A stretch of 34,980 nucleotides of DNA from the NCBI GenBank assembly GCA_009602735.1, contig WELA01003381.1, positions 5,970-40,949 on the forward strand. The letters are read 5' to 3'. How positions within the stretch are numbered: the first letter of the stretch is position 1; each line of letters begins with the position of its first letter. Shown here in pieces: positions 10,593 through 20,350 of this stretch. The notes beneath the pieces are model-generated. The model was not told the origin of the DNA. It ran no database searches and saw only the letters and a program-made list of their open reading frames with translations. The position numbers and the translations under genes are program-made. This stretch comes from Mesotaenium endlicherianum. Its lineage: Eukaryota > Streptophyta > Zygnematophyceae > Zygnematales > Mesotaeniaceae.

Positions 10593-11224
10593 TCAAACTT
10601 TGGCTTCTCCTCTTTCCGTCTCACCCATCTCTCAATATGATTTTGGAGCACCAATCTTTGATGAAAGATCAACAATAGCCTTGTAGGCAGATAACATGTC
10701 TTTCCATTTGAAATTACATTGATCCGGTGTTCTAGCGATCCCATAAAGACCCATTAATTCAAAACTTGCTAGCCACTTCTCAACTGCTAATTGGTGAACC
10801 GATTTCCTCTTGGTAGAGAACCCCCCTACCCCCCACGAATTTACCTTTTGCTAAGGGTTTCATACCGGCTGCACTCTTCTTGCCCTTAGTTCGCTCTCTC
10901 ATTTTCATACCTGCCCTTGCACAAGCTTCTACAAGACAAAGTATGGCTTCCTCCAACCATAGCTCTTCCTTGGTCGGAGGAGACGGTGCCACTAGTGGTG
11001 CGACGGGAAGAGCAACTAATGGAGCAGTTGAAGGACCTTGTCCTCCAATGCCGACATCAGAATCTGATAAACCCACAAAGAGCAGGACTTGTGCCTCTTC
11101 ACTAGGATGCGCCGAGTTTCAGAGGGCTCCTACATTAACCTCTTGGACCACAACGGGTTGCATATCTTGCATCTCGGCCTGACCTTATTCTATATCTAGG
11201 GGAGCTGAGCGTGAAGAAGAAGCC
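10593..11224 (-). pseudogene. Broken trihelix (Myb/SANT-like) DNA-binding protein gene
   Basis: The minus strand opens with ATG at 11222-11224 (MASSSRSAPLDIE), then TAA and TGA interrupt. A Pro/Ala-rich linker is followed by an acidic/aromatic first helix (KEELWLEEAILCLVEACA) and a basic stretch (RERTKGKK). After a frameshift near the G/C homopolymers at 10826-10840 come the second and third helices, with VEKWLASFELMG, then ARTPDQCNFKWKDML and SAYKAIVDL. The regularly spaced Trp residues and the RT-x2-QC-x2-KW signature are typical of trihelix/SANT-like DNA-binding domains, found in plant regulators and also in proteins carried by Harbinger-type transposons. A further TGA at 10632-10634 sits where family members often carry Trp. 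It is a pseudogene; host versus transposon origin is open. Confidence 0.6.
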
Positions 11225-12310
11225 ATTTGGGTGCCGGAAGTGAAAAGTGGAAGCTGGGTAAGCGAGAATGGTGAAATGAGGCTTGCTCTCGCTACATTAA
11301 TGCAAATTGGGATAAGGGTCGTTTTATTCATTCATGAGTAATTCGTGGATTGGAGGATTGGCGCGAGTTTGCAAACACTTAACCAAAGTTCGGGCGAAAG
11401 TTGGCACATGCAGGCAAGTGTTTGAAAATGGCTACAAAGTACGCTAAGCAATACTTTACAACGAGTTGGAGAAGTCGTTTTTGACTGGTACGTCAGGTAC
11501 TTCACACGACCTGTAGTGAAACAGATAGATAAAGTACTTAGTAAAATAGAATACTTTATCTAGTCAAAACAAGGATCTTTGAACACAAGTGGTAGCTTCT
11601 TGAAAGGGAGATGGCTTTTTCAAAGTTGATATATTTCTGGAACTTGGCAAGTACAAGAGTGATTTTGGAATCCCTTTCTATGTTCTAGCTCTTGTTTATA
11701 TACTTGCTACATAAGTTATTTCTAGTAAGGTGCATATTGATGTGTTGGCACCCAACACATCCAAAACTTGCCACCTCTTTCTAGAATAATGTAAACATGT
11801 CATTTTGACCTAAAAATGGCACATTTGACTTTTGCCACATGGAGTTCTTCTAAGGCCTTCCTCTAACTTTGAAAATGCCTTAGAAGGTTCAAAGGATATG
11901 AACCAAGTCACTAGAGTATCTATTCACACTTGAATACACACAATACTACTCAAAATGTATTTAAAAGCATTGAAGTAAAGCAAACTTCTATAATACAATT
12001 AAAATCACCACACGATCAATGACTCCGAAATAGAAAGCGAGCAGGTCTTTGTCGATTCTTGAACACTCAATTGACATCTCAAGGCCAAATCGCGTTTTTA
12101 CCTTTTCTCTTCACTTTTCGTCAGAATTTAATTTTAGACGTCAAATAGTTGAATAAAAAAAAGGCTCGCCAAAGTGCACTATAGACGACGAATGTGGACC
12201 ATTTTTTGAACTACAGGGTATCGCTAGGCACACGCGGGTACAGTACAATAGAATAGAATCCCTCAATTTGGCCCAGTGTTAAGGATGCGAATAGATGGGG
12301 GAAGCGAGAA
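11225..12310. other. No gene seen; two strong hairpins
   Basis: Non-coding sequence. Two inverted repeats stand out: 11526-11536 with 11552-11562 (11-bp perfect arms TAGATAAAGTA/TACTTTATCTA, 15-base loop) and 11739-11748 with 11752-11761 (10-bp perfect arms GATGTGTTGG/CCAACACATC, 3-base loop). Confidence 0.55.
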
Positions 12311-12653
12311 GATTGCCTAACAGCGTCAAACCCCTGCCACGTGCGTGGCTTCTCAGCACGTGTGCCTTCAACCTGGTCGACGTGTCAGCGGTCCTTCTCG
12401 CGTGCGGGGATTCCCTGGTCGTTTGGTCAGTGCGTTGTTGCACGTGGGAAATTGACTGGGTTGATCGACCTTTGCACGTGTGTCGATGGCAGGCTAGCTG
12501 GGGGTTGACCCATTCCTAGTCTTCCTGCACTTGCATCATGCGATGAAGCATCCCACACTCAGTGCTTCCCATGCTCAACCAGTTCCTCATTCCACACTAC
12601 CAACTCTTAGTAGAAATTTTAAAAAAGTTAGCTTATCCTCAGTTTCCCTTACA
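12311..12653 (-). mobile_element. Truncated LTR fragment, gypsy family C
   Basis: On the minus strand it starts TGTAAGGGAAA at 12653 and matches the first part of the element C 3' LTR (14978 to about 14642) closely. Shared phrases include CAGCTAGCCTGCCA, GACGTGTC and GCACGTGTGCC sites. Similarity stops at about 12311, after CTGTTAGGCA, where the two copies diverge abruptly. No polypurine tract precedes 12653, so this is a broken LTR copy rather than an intact element end. Confidence 0.7.
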
Positions 12654-13186
12654 AGGACAGAAGCGTCTTACTTCCACACAGGCTTTCGCCCAAGTTGGGG
12701 GTTACAGAATGAACAAGTTTGTAGTTTGCAAAAATCATGTCTAAGCAGCTTAACAGGCAATGCCACATTCAGAGGCAATCGCCCTTCAAGGCTTTCGCTT
12801 TACTTTCACAAAGTCACAGCTTACAAAACTCTGAAACTGCACATTTATGCTGGCCTGGTCTGAGCTCTTCGCTCAACACCGCGCCTTAACAGTTCTTCAC
12901 TGCTTGGCTGGGCTCACTCAATTCTTCACTGAGAGCTTTACTTGTTAATACTACTCTTGCTATCAGCAATTCAACAATTGAGACTTCTGAGAACTTGGAA
13001 ACTAACACAGCACTCACCATTTTAAGTGACTTTCGCAGGCTTGTGGTGTTTGACCTGAATCTGTGCTAATCTCCTAACAGATTCTATTTTGCAGCTCTCT
13101 ACTTTCTACCAGCGAGATCCCATCTTGGAAACTCCTGAGGTTTAACCTTTCTATGATACACTGAGAAGAAATCTTCCAGCGGCGCC
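12654..13186 (-). other. Possible leader region of a second family C copy
   Basis: No gene recognised. On the minus strand it follows a possible primer-binding site (13176-13187) and runs into the truncated family C LTR at 12653. This is the arrangement expected of an internally deleted, tandem family C copy. The evidence is positional only. Confidence 0.25.
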
Positions 13187-13187
13187 A
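13176..13187 (-). promoter_or_regulatory. Possible primer-binding site, tRNA-Asp type
   Basis: The minus strand reads TGGCGCCGCTGG, close to the TGGCGCCGTTG start common to plant gypsy elements primed by tRNA-Asp. A CA dinucleotide lies a few bases upstream, where an LTR could end. If real, the family C LTR ends near 13193. Confidence 0.3.
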
Positions 13188-14978
13188 GAAGCATGGCGTC
13201 TCGCCTCTTCTGTGGCCTTGGGAACTCCTTCTTCTTTGCGCTCCTTCTTCTCCTTTCCTTCTGTACCTGTGCTCCTTCAGCTTCCTTGACAATGATGCGA
13301 GCAAGAATGAGGCAGCTTCAGGCAGGACTCGTGCCTTTCGCAGGCACCACACATTATCCTCTCTTGAGAATGCCTGTGCTTAGTTTCAGCGCCTAGCTTG
13401 CAAGCCGTCCTTACCTAGTAGCCCTCAAACAGCTTTAGAAGTTGTCACTCAGCATGCATGCACGCCTTGTGACTGTCATGCGTGACTGCTTAGCCTTTCA
13501 GCTGGCAATCACGCCTATGTGGCTGGCGGCTGGTAGCGTTTGAGATGAACGCTCAAGCCGTGGCTAGTCACTTGAGGGTCTTGGCCGAGGTGGCACACAA
13601 TGCCTCTGCAACATCCCTGCTGTACTTGGCTTAGATGGCCGATTGATCAGTACCTTACTTGGCACTTGTTGGGCTGGCTTATTGCTGGTTCCAGGCCCCC
13701 AGCCTTTCGGCTGACTACTCCGTCCAAATCTCCATCCATCCCTGGGTGTGGGGTTTGACGTGTCGTGACCACTTTGAAGGTGATAATGTAATGAATCAGT
13801 ATATTGGTAGATATAATATTCATTTAAATATAATAGTTAACTAAGTTGAGCAGGCTGAACTTAGTTAGTAATGAGCCTGCTGGACTTTACATAATTACCA
13901 GTTTAAAGACTCAGCCGAGAGCAGCAGGCTGAAGTCTACTAGGTCAGCTTGCTGACACATTCTTTGCCAGCCTGCTGCCTTCCGTACTCGGTAGCAACGA
14001 ACTGCCTAGATATGCATCTAGGTGTGGTGTGCTAGAGGAATGGCCAGATGACATCCTTAGGATGGATGGCGATTCGGGATGATGGGAGATGGCGGTGGAT
14101 TTGGTTAACCGAGGTCCTACCAACGTGGTTAACTCCCGGGTAGGCGGTGCCATTGCACTGGCCGTTGAATAGTAAACTCATTCCATGTACATATGCTAGG
14201 TATTGCCCTCGACTTTGGCATTCAAAAACGAGGCCAACTCTCTCGTACAGCTTACTGAGAGGGATCTGAATCCAAGGCGAGAAGCCATTGATATGCACTG
14301 TCTCCTAGCCTTGCTTATGTGCGAGTTTACTGATTGTATTATTGATGCTAGTTTACTTCCATTTGACTTATGAGTATTGTCCACTGCTAGTGTGTTGTCT
14401 TTGCTGTTTAATCAATTAACAAAAAATACCATACGGATTACTTGCTGATATAAGGATCTTCATTAATTGCCTATTTGGTAAGTCGATTCATTTCAGATAA
14501 CGAATTTGACATAATCGCTGACTGAGATAACTCAGTCCTTTGGTCGATGAGTCAATGCTGACTTTCCGTACCTGGGCGGCCGTGACTTGCGCTGCGCGTG
14601 CGGCACCGTCAAGTGGATAGCAGTCGCAACAGCTGTCGTGCCTAACAGCGTCGGACCCTTGGCACATGCGTGGCTTCTCAGCACGTGTGCCTTCAACCTG
14701 GTCGACGTGTCGGCGGTCCTTCTCGCGTGCGGGGATTCCCTGGTCGTTTGGTCGGTGCGTTGCTGCACGTGGGGAATGGACTGGGTTGATTGACATTTGC
14801 ACGTGTGTTGGTGGCAGGCTAGCTGGGAGTTGACCCATTCCTAGTCTTCCTGCACTTGCATCATGCGGTGAAGCAACCTACACTCAGTGCTTCCCATGCT
14901 CAACTAGTTCCTCATTCCACACTAACAACACTCAGTAGAAATTATTGAAAAGTTAGCTTATCCTCGATTTCCCTTACA
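13188..14978 (-). mobile_element. Element C 3' LTR, interrupted by a solo LTR
   Basis: On the minus strand a polypurine tract (14979-14990) is followed at 14978 by TGTAAGGGAAA, a normal LTR start. The same start and following 340 bases recur at 12653-12311. The LTR is split by the family A solo LTR at 13787-14495. Its far end is uncertain; the lower bound given rests on the possible primer site at 13187. Excluding the inserted LTR and one target copy the length would be about 1.08 kb. Frames inside it are not genes. Confidence 0.55.
13782..14500 (+). mobile_element. Solo LTR, gypsy family A, with perfect 5-bp target duplication
   Basis: The LTR is 13787-14495 (709 bp), TGTAATGAATCAG to TTCATTTCA on the plus strand. 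It is flanked by GATAA at 13782-13786 and GATAA at 14496-14500, the 5-bp duplication normal for Ty3/gypsy integration. With no interior left, it formed by LTR-LTR recombination after inserting into the element C LTR. It gives the full-length LTR for family A and shows that the 576-bp 5' LTR at 26839 is internally deleted. Confidence 0.93.
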
Positions 14979-14990
14979 CCCCTCCCTTTC
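14979..14990 (-). other. Polypurine tract of element C
   Basis: The minus strand reads GAAAGGGAGGGG directly before the LTR start TGTAAGGG. It would prime plus-strand DNA synthesis in reverse transcription. Confidence 0.75.
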
Positions 14991-15060
14991 AGCTGAGGCG
15001 CCCCTGCCTTGCCGCTGAAAGCTTCTATCTCCTAGCTCTGCGGCTGGGAGTTTTAGGAAG

Positions 15061-15189
15061 GGAGTCAGGACATTCCCACCGTCCTGCCATAATCTCTTCT
15101 TCACCAATGCAGAAGGTTTGTCAACGGGCACTACACTTATCGCAAGTTACCATTGCTTCTTGATCATCTAGCACTATGCAGTAGGCACA
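15061..15189 (-). pseudogene. PHD finger at the C-terminus of element C integrase (decayed)
   Basis: After the integrase C-terminal barrel the protein continues through DQVHNCSLCHLPN to a C-x2-C (PCAYC, codon 15189), eleven residues, then a second C-x2-C (TCDKC). A TGA at 15121-15123 interrupts. The frame goes on with QTFC, fourteen further residues including AGRW, and ECPDS. This is the C4HC3 plan of a PHD finger in which the conserved Trp-His pair reads stop-Gln and the last Cys reads Ser. PHD fingers read histone H3 tails, and gypsy integrases of green algae can carry one, analogous to the chromodomain of chromoviruses. Here it would have guided integration to particular chromatin. Two or three ligands are lost, so it cannot fold normally now. 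Confidence 0.7.
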
Positions 15190-16500
15190 AGGCGTAGCTG
15201 GCACCAATTCCTTAGGCACAACCTTAATCGTAGGATTCATATTTGGCAAATGGCACAGCGAGCAGTTGTGCACCTGATCTCTCATGGTCTTACGATCAGA
15301 ACCTTCCATTTCCAACACACCATTGTCGAACGCATGTTTCACGTGTAAGATCACTGCACCTGAACTGGTGTCGATGGTGGTCTTGGTCTGGCGCTTGCGG
15401 TAGACAAAGTCTCCTTCCTAGATCTGCGTCATTTGCAGGCGGTAGGTCCCATCTCGCGTCCTGCGTAACGCTGCGTGTCTCTTTTCTGCGCATTTCTTAG
15501 AATGTCGAGGGCAGCAGGCATCATGCGCTCAAATAACGCCTTGCGGCGTACCATAACCTTTAGCAGTTCATCAGGGTTGTCCAGGTCTTTCACCTGCTCA
15601 ATCTCCTACTTGATGCAGCTGGGCACAACTGGACTTTTGCCAAACAGAATCTGATAAGGCGAGTAATTTGCCAAAGCAGCTTGCTTGCTAAATCTGTAAC
15701 CCATAACCAGCCATGGCAAGGCCAGATCCCAATCACGCTTATCATGCTCAAGGAAAAATTTGCGCAAAGCAGACTTAATGGTTTACACCATCCGTTCTGC
15801 TAGACCATCTGCTTGTGGGTGGTCTCTAGACGTAGTGCGATGGTCAATGAAGCATCTATCCAAGAGTTTCTGAAAAGATCCTTGGAACTCAGACCCTTGG
15901 TCTGTCAGCACTTCTGCTGGAGCTCCATGACGTATAATCACACCGTTGACGAACGCTTCCGCGGTCCCCAAGCTCTCCTTAGCAGTTAGAGGCACAAACT
16001 CTATTCACTTAGAGAAATGCTCAATCATGACCATAATGTACTTGTTACCTCGCTTGGACAGCGGTAGCTTACCTGCGAGATCGCAGCTCTACCGGTAGCC
16101 TAGGCCCATGATTGGCAGAGGTTGCAGGTGTGGATGTTGCAGTGTAAAACCAGCCTTGACGCGATCACAGCTTTGGCAGGCCTTGATCACATCCTCACAC
16201 TGCTGCTTCATGCCCCTCCACCAGTAAGACAGCTCCAGAAGATTGTACGTCTTCTTGACACCATAGTGTCCAGTGTTCTTGTGCATTTCCTGCACCAGAG
16301 CTCGCCTTTTGGTGGGTTTTGGCACAAACTTCTCCTGACCAGTTTCTTCAATTTTGAAGAGGTTATTGCATTTCGAGCATAATCTTTTAGCTTGATGGCT
16401 CACCTGGTCCTTCTCTTTCACAGATAATCCCTCCATGTGGACTCTCGTCTTCAGCCAGTGCATAGTGGCTTGATCTTTCCAGATCTCTGTATTGAACAGG
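15190..16500 (-). pseudogene. Integrase of element C
   Basis: The zinc-binding domain shows MHKNTGH (H-x4-H) and CQSC, with the usual KTYNLLELSYWWRGM between them. The catalytic core keeps Asp in SCDLAG (just after TAG 16089-16091), Asp in LTDQGSEFQG and Glu in ADGLAERMV, i.e. the D,D-35-E set is intact apart from stops at 16089, 16005 and 15783. After the core a helical stretch leads to GDFVYRKRQTKTT, the start of the C-terminal barrel, in a different frame from about 15450. It would join element cDNA to host DNA with a 5-bp stagger. It continues directly into the PHD finger. Confidence 0.85.
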
Positions 16501-17198
16501 GGTAGAGGCTCAGCTTCACCTGACGCTACCATTCTAGCCATTTTGGCCAAGCAGGCTGCCAACTCTGCTGGGCTGCTCGGATCTTCGTCTTCTCGAGCTC
16601 CTGTTCTGTTGTTTGAGGATGGGTCCGGATTCCTGCTGAGTCCATTGGCGTTGTTGTTGAGTACACCTGCTCGATGCATCACCATCATTTGGTACTCCTG
16701 GAGCTTGAGAGCCCAGCAAGCCAATTTACTAGTGAGGTCTCCATTCTTCATCAACCAGAGTAACGGCGAGTGATCTGTGATCAGCGTGAAGGGTCTCCCC
16801 CATAGAGTCTCTCTAAAATGTGCGACAGCCCAAACCACTGCCAGCAGCTCTCCTTTGTAGGACAAGTAGTTGCTCTCTGCTCGATTGTTAGAGCGCGAGG
16901 CATAGGCAATGACGTACTCCTCTCTAGGACTTGCGGCCTAAGTGACTACTGTGCCGATTCCCACACGACTCCAGTTAGTGTGTAGATTAAACGGCTTGGA
17001 GTAGTCAGGCGTTCGCAAGACTGGGGCCGTTACCAGCCGCTTCTTGAGCTTGTTCATGGCCTTCTCCTGGGCTTCCGTCCACACAAAAAGTACATCCTTT
17101 TTTGAGAGTTCTGTCAAGGGTTTAGCAATTTTGCTATAGTCCTTCACAATTTTACGATAGTATCCGCTTAGCCCTAACAGAGCTTTCAGCTTAGACAC
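16501..17198 (-). pseudogene. RT connection and RNase H of element C
   Basis: The frame after the shift near 17210 reads VSKLKALLGLSGYYRK and KPLTELSKKD, the usual thumb/connection of gypsy reverse transcriptase. RNase H follows: the first catalytic Asp is replaced in LHTNWSRVGIG, Glu is present in YKGELLAVVWA, Asp is present in LITDHSPLLW, and the last Asp reads Asn in NNNANGLSR. TAG 16938-16940 interrupts. RNase H would remove the RNA strand during cDNA synthesis. Two of the four active-site acids are Asn, each explainable by one G-to-A change. Confidence 0.8.
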
Positions 17199-17917
17199 AT
17201 TTGTAGGTGCAGTATCTTATAAATGGCCTCAATCTTTACAGCCTGAGGGGACATAGCATTGTTCCCAATCTCATGTCCCAAGTAAGGCACATGTGCCTCA
17301 AAGAATCTGCACTTTCCAGGATGCAACGTCATCTGGAGTTTCTCCAGGTGCTGGAACACTTGTTCCAAGTGCTCGAGGTGCTCCTCAATGGACTTGCTCA
17401 ACAACACTACGTCATCAACGTATGGTTTTGCAAAATCCAGCCCCTCCAGCACTTTATCAATAGTCCTCTGAAAGATGGCTGGGGCATTTTTCAGCCCAAA
17501 CGACATTACCGTCCATTGCCAAAGTTCCCTTCGAGCCCAGAAAGCGGTCTTACCTCGATCTTCGGTTTTCACAGGGATCTGGTTGAAGCCTTGGCGTAGA
17601 TTGATGATGCTGAACACCTTCCCGATGGTGGCAATCGCAAAGATCCGCTCTGGTGTAAGCATCACGTAACTGTCCGGCTCCGTGTGGAGATTCAGTCGCC
17701 TGTAGTCTCCACACATACGAGTGGTTGTATAATTGCTAGCCTCGTCCTTCTTGGCAACTACTATCGTGGGAGCTTCATGTACTGAGGTTGATTTCTCAAT
17801 CATGCCGAGCTTGTGCAACTCCTGGCAAGTTTTCTCCACACAGTCCCATTCAGTCTGACTGAGCTTATGCGGCCCAAGTCTGACTGGGTTAACAATAGTT
17901 AGTGTGATCTCACACAC
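17186..17917 (-). pseudogene. Reverse transcriptase of element C
   Basis: This shows the ordered gypsy RT blocks: VAKKDEASNYTTTRMCGDYRRLN, given here by position 17758-17690 with key residues MCGDYRRLN; VFSIINLRQGFNQIP; TAFWARRELWQW; VMSFGLKNAPAIFQ; and PYVDDVVLLSKS with the Asp pair at 17411-17416. The first catalytic Asp, which should precede LRQGFNQI, reads Asn (AAT, 17600-17602), so polymerase activity would be lost. The frame is continuous upstream through the linker to the methyltransferase, apart from stops. It ends by frameshift near 17210. The role is synthesis of element cDNA in virus-like particles. Confidence 0.9.
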
Positions 17918-20350
17918 ATTGGCAGTGGTTCTACCAATCTCCTCCTTGGTGAAAGCAAATACCTTGCGGTGCTTCTTCAGCAGCCTTTCTACTTGAGCTC
18001 TCTGTTGGGCTGAGACCGTTTTTCCAGTGGTGAAAACCTCAGTTTCCGGCTGCTTTTCCCCAACACAGGCATCCAGTAGTTGCTACTCTTTGGGTTCTGG
18101 TGGGGGCTTTTTGCCCTCATCCTGACCTTCAGGCTTTTTTGCCCGATTGTTAGGCGGTGGAGTGGCAGGCTTCGCAGCTTGCTCCTTCGCTTAGTTAGGC
18201 TCGACGGCCTGCTTCTTAGGCCTTTTACCTTTTCCGATGGATTGTCGCCTCTCCTGTCGAGTGGAGTATGTCAGACGCCTCCGAATGGGCTGCCTCAAGA
18301 ACCTTTGTTAATCTGCTGTAGTCCAACTGGTCCCCGTTCCTCCCTCTTCACGTGGTGGGGGCGGGTTCGACAAAGGCCACTTTGTTGGATCTGCTCTGGG
18401 GTCGATTGTCCAACCCCACTTGCGCTCAATGGTGGCAATGCGCGCAACGGTTGTGCCAAACTCCTCCCTGGCTGGTGGTGTAACCGTCCATGCTTGTATC
18501 AAAGTCTGCGGTCTTTGAGCCGCAACTAGTTGTGCGTATACAACATTCTCTGCTGTCAAGCGGATTATGGTACTTTTCAGCTTTACCAGTTCCCTTTCAG
18601 AAACTGCAGGTGTCCTAGGAGTTGAACTATCCTTCTCCAACGTTCCAGTGGATGAAGGACGCACCATGGGAATGCGAATTCCCAATGCCATGGCTTTGCA
18701 AATCAAACCATCCTCTCCCACTCTTTGCAAAATCTCCAGGATAGGTTGTGGAGGAGGAGCCATGGTTCCTTTTGGAACCCCTTCTCTCTGAGCTGCTCCC
18801 TTATACTTGAGATAACGCATCAGCATCCGCCTGAAAGGTGCATTCCCTTCCCGAGCCACCTTTCTTGCTCTACTTGCACGACCGTAAGGATCACCTTGTG
18901 TTGGTTCCACCTTAGCGGTGCAAGCAGCCACTTCTTGCGGCTGTTGTAGCTGATGTGGGGTAGCTTCTGGTGCTGGAAAACTGGCGGTTGGAGTGCTGGA
19001 TGTAGGCAACCTCAAATTGTTGTATAGATCCGTCGGGCTGGGCCCCTCCATTATCAATTGGTCGGCCACCCAGTCATCCGTCTTGAGCTCTTGTAGCTCC
19101 AACAGGTCTAGCTCTGGGGTAGGGAAACGTGGAATTTCTTCCCAAATCTCCTCTTCATTGGTGACTGACGGCAGGTCGAACTCAGGAAGGTCGGGCATCT
19201 CTGCCTTATCTTCAATTGAATTCTCCACTTCAGGTGGTGGTGGCTCTCCATCATTATCTGTGTTGAGCTTCGCCAGGTTGACGATGGCTGATTGCAAAGC
19301 GCTTGCCGCTTTAGCCACTTCCTCTTCCTTGTGCCGTCGAGCGTCTGCTTCCAGCAGCTGCTCCATGATCTGCCTTGTATTGAATTCGGCTGTCTGACTC
19401 GCTGAACCCTGCTATTGTCCCTCAGCCTTCGGCTCTGGGCTCATCAAAGAAGGTGTTGTGGACAATTGCTTGCCCGACTCCTCCTTGCGTTCTTTGAATA
19501 TCACTTCGAGGCATATGGTCTTTGCAAACCCTCCAGAATCTCCTGAATTTTGGCTACTCTCTTTAGCTCAATCACCAATATTGCACTGGCGTTCTCTGAG
19601 TGATGCTCTGTAGGTATCATGGGACTATTCAGGGGTCCTATTCAGATACTCTTTAGACGCCCATCTTGGCCCTTCACCAATGCTGCGCTGGCGCTCTTGC
19701 ACTGATGCTTGGTTTAGATAGTATTCAAAGTCTTCAAGCGTTGGCTCAGGGGTCTTCGTCTCAGACTCCTCTGACATGTCTTGTAACGGCGCTTGCTCTG
19801 ATGAAGACGATAGACACTTTTGGTTAGCTTCCCAGCTACTTGAGCTTTCCTGCCAATATTCTCCGCGCCCTGCTGCTCTTGGGCTGAGGTTGGTATCATA
19901 CCCTGATCTGGCATCTTCTGGAGTCTCCTCACGCCTTGATGTCGCGGCTCCGGAAGGTGGTCTTCCAAATATTTGACCGTGAGTGGCGTTTCTCACAGAT
20001 GATGGGGTATCCTGCGTATCGTCTTCTGCGCTTGGCAGCGGCGTCGTCTGCTCAGACGTCTGGTCCCCCATGGGTGTATTCTCTCTTTCCAGAAGTGCTT
20101 GTAACCCAGCGGTCCGGTTATCGATCCGGTCCAACAAATCCTGGCATCTCATCAGTTTAGCTACCCCAGCTTCCCTGAATGCTCTGTCTCTGGCAGCTTC
20201 CGCTGCGTCTCTTTGCACACCGTATTCTTCTTGTTGCTGATGTGCCATCCTAATAGCCCTCTGATCAGATGTTGGCACCACATGGACCCCGATTGTCATT
20301 GGTCTTAGCCTTGGCATAGGCTTGTCGGTAAAGGTCAACTGTTGCCACGT
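17918..20350 (-). pseudogene. Long linker of the element C polyprotein
   Basis: The same frame as the methyltransferase and RT, without an enzyme domain I recognise. From 20350 it reads through a coiled-coil region (QQQEEYGVQRDAAEAARDR, then LLDRIDNRTAGLQALLE), then Ser/Thr/Pro/Glu-rich disordered sequence with RPPSG and SPRAAGRGEYW. Next comes a 34-residue in-frame duplication around 19572-19712, another helical segment (MEQLLEADARRHKEEEVAKA, ATG at 19364-19366), acidic PPPP-containing sequence, and a basic tail (RRRLTYSTRQERR, KGKRPKKQ). Just upstream of RT, SAQQRAQVERLLKKHRKVFAFT is the usual lead-in to gypsy RT. Stops at 19625, 19568, 19412, 18308, 18191 and 18083 break it. Parts may act as spacer or multimerisation region. 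Confidence 0.6.
19572..19712 (-). repeat. In-frame 102-bp (34-codon) duplication in the linker
   Basis: The plus-strand phrase TCACCAAT(G/A)(C/T)TGC(G/A)CTGGCG begins at 19674 and again at 19572. On the coding strand the two copies read SVQERQRSIGEG and SLRERQCNIGD. The offset of 102 bases is a multiple of three, so it kept the frame. Confidence 0.65.

Noticed and set aside
13074..13352. 92-codon minus-strand frame in the element C LTR/leader
   Set aside because: Basic, low-complexity peptide without a domain, lying across the supposed LTR end and primer site.
15243..15500. Plus-strand frames across 15000-26800
   Set aside because: They are antisense to clear integrase, RT, methyltransferase and gag frames.
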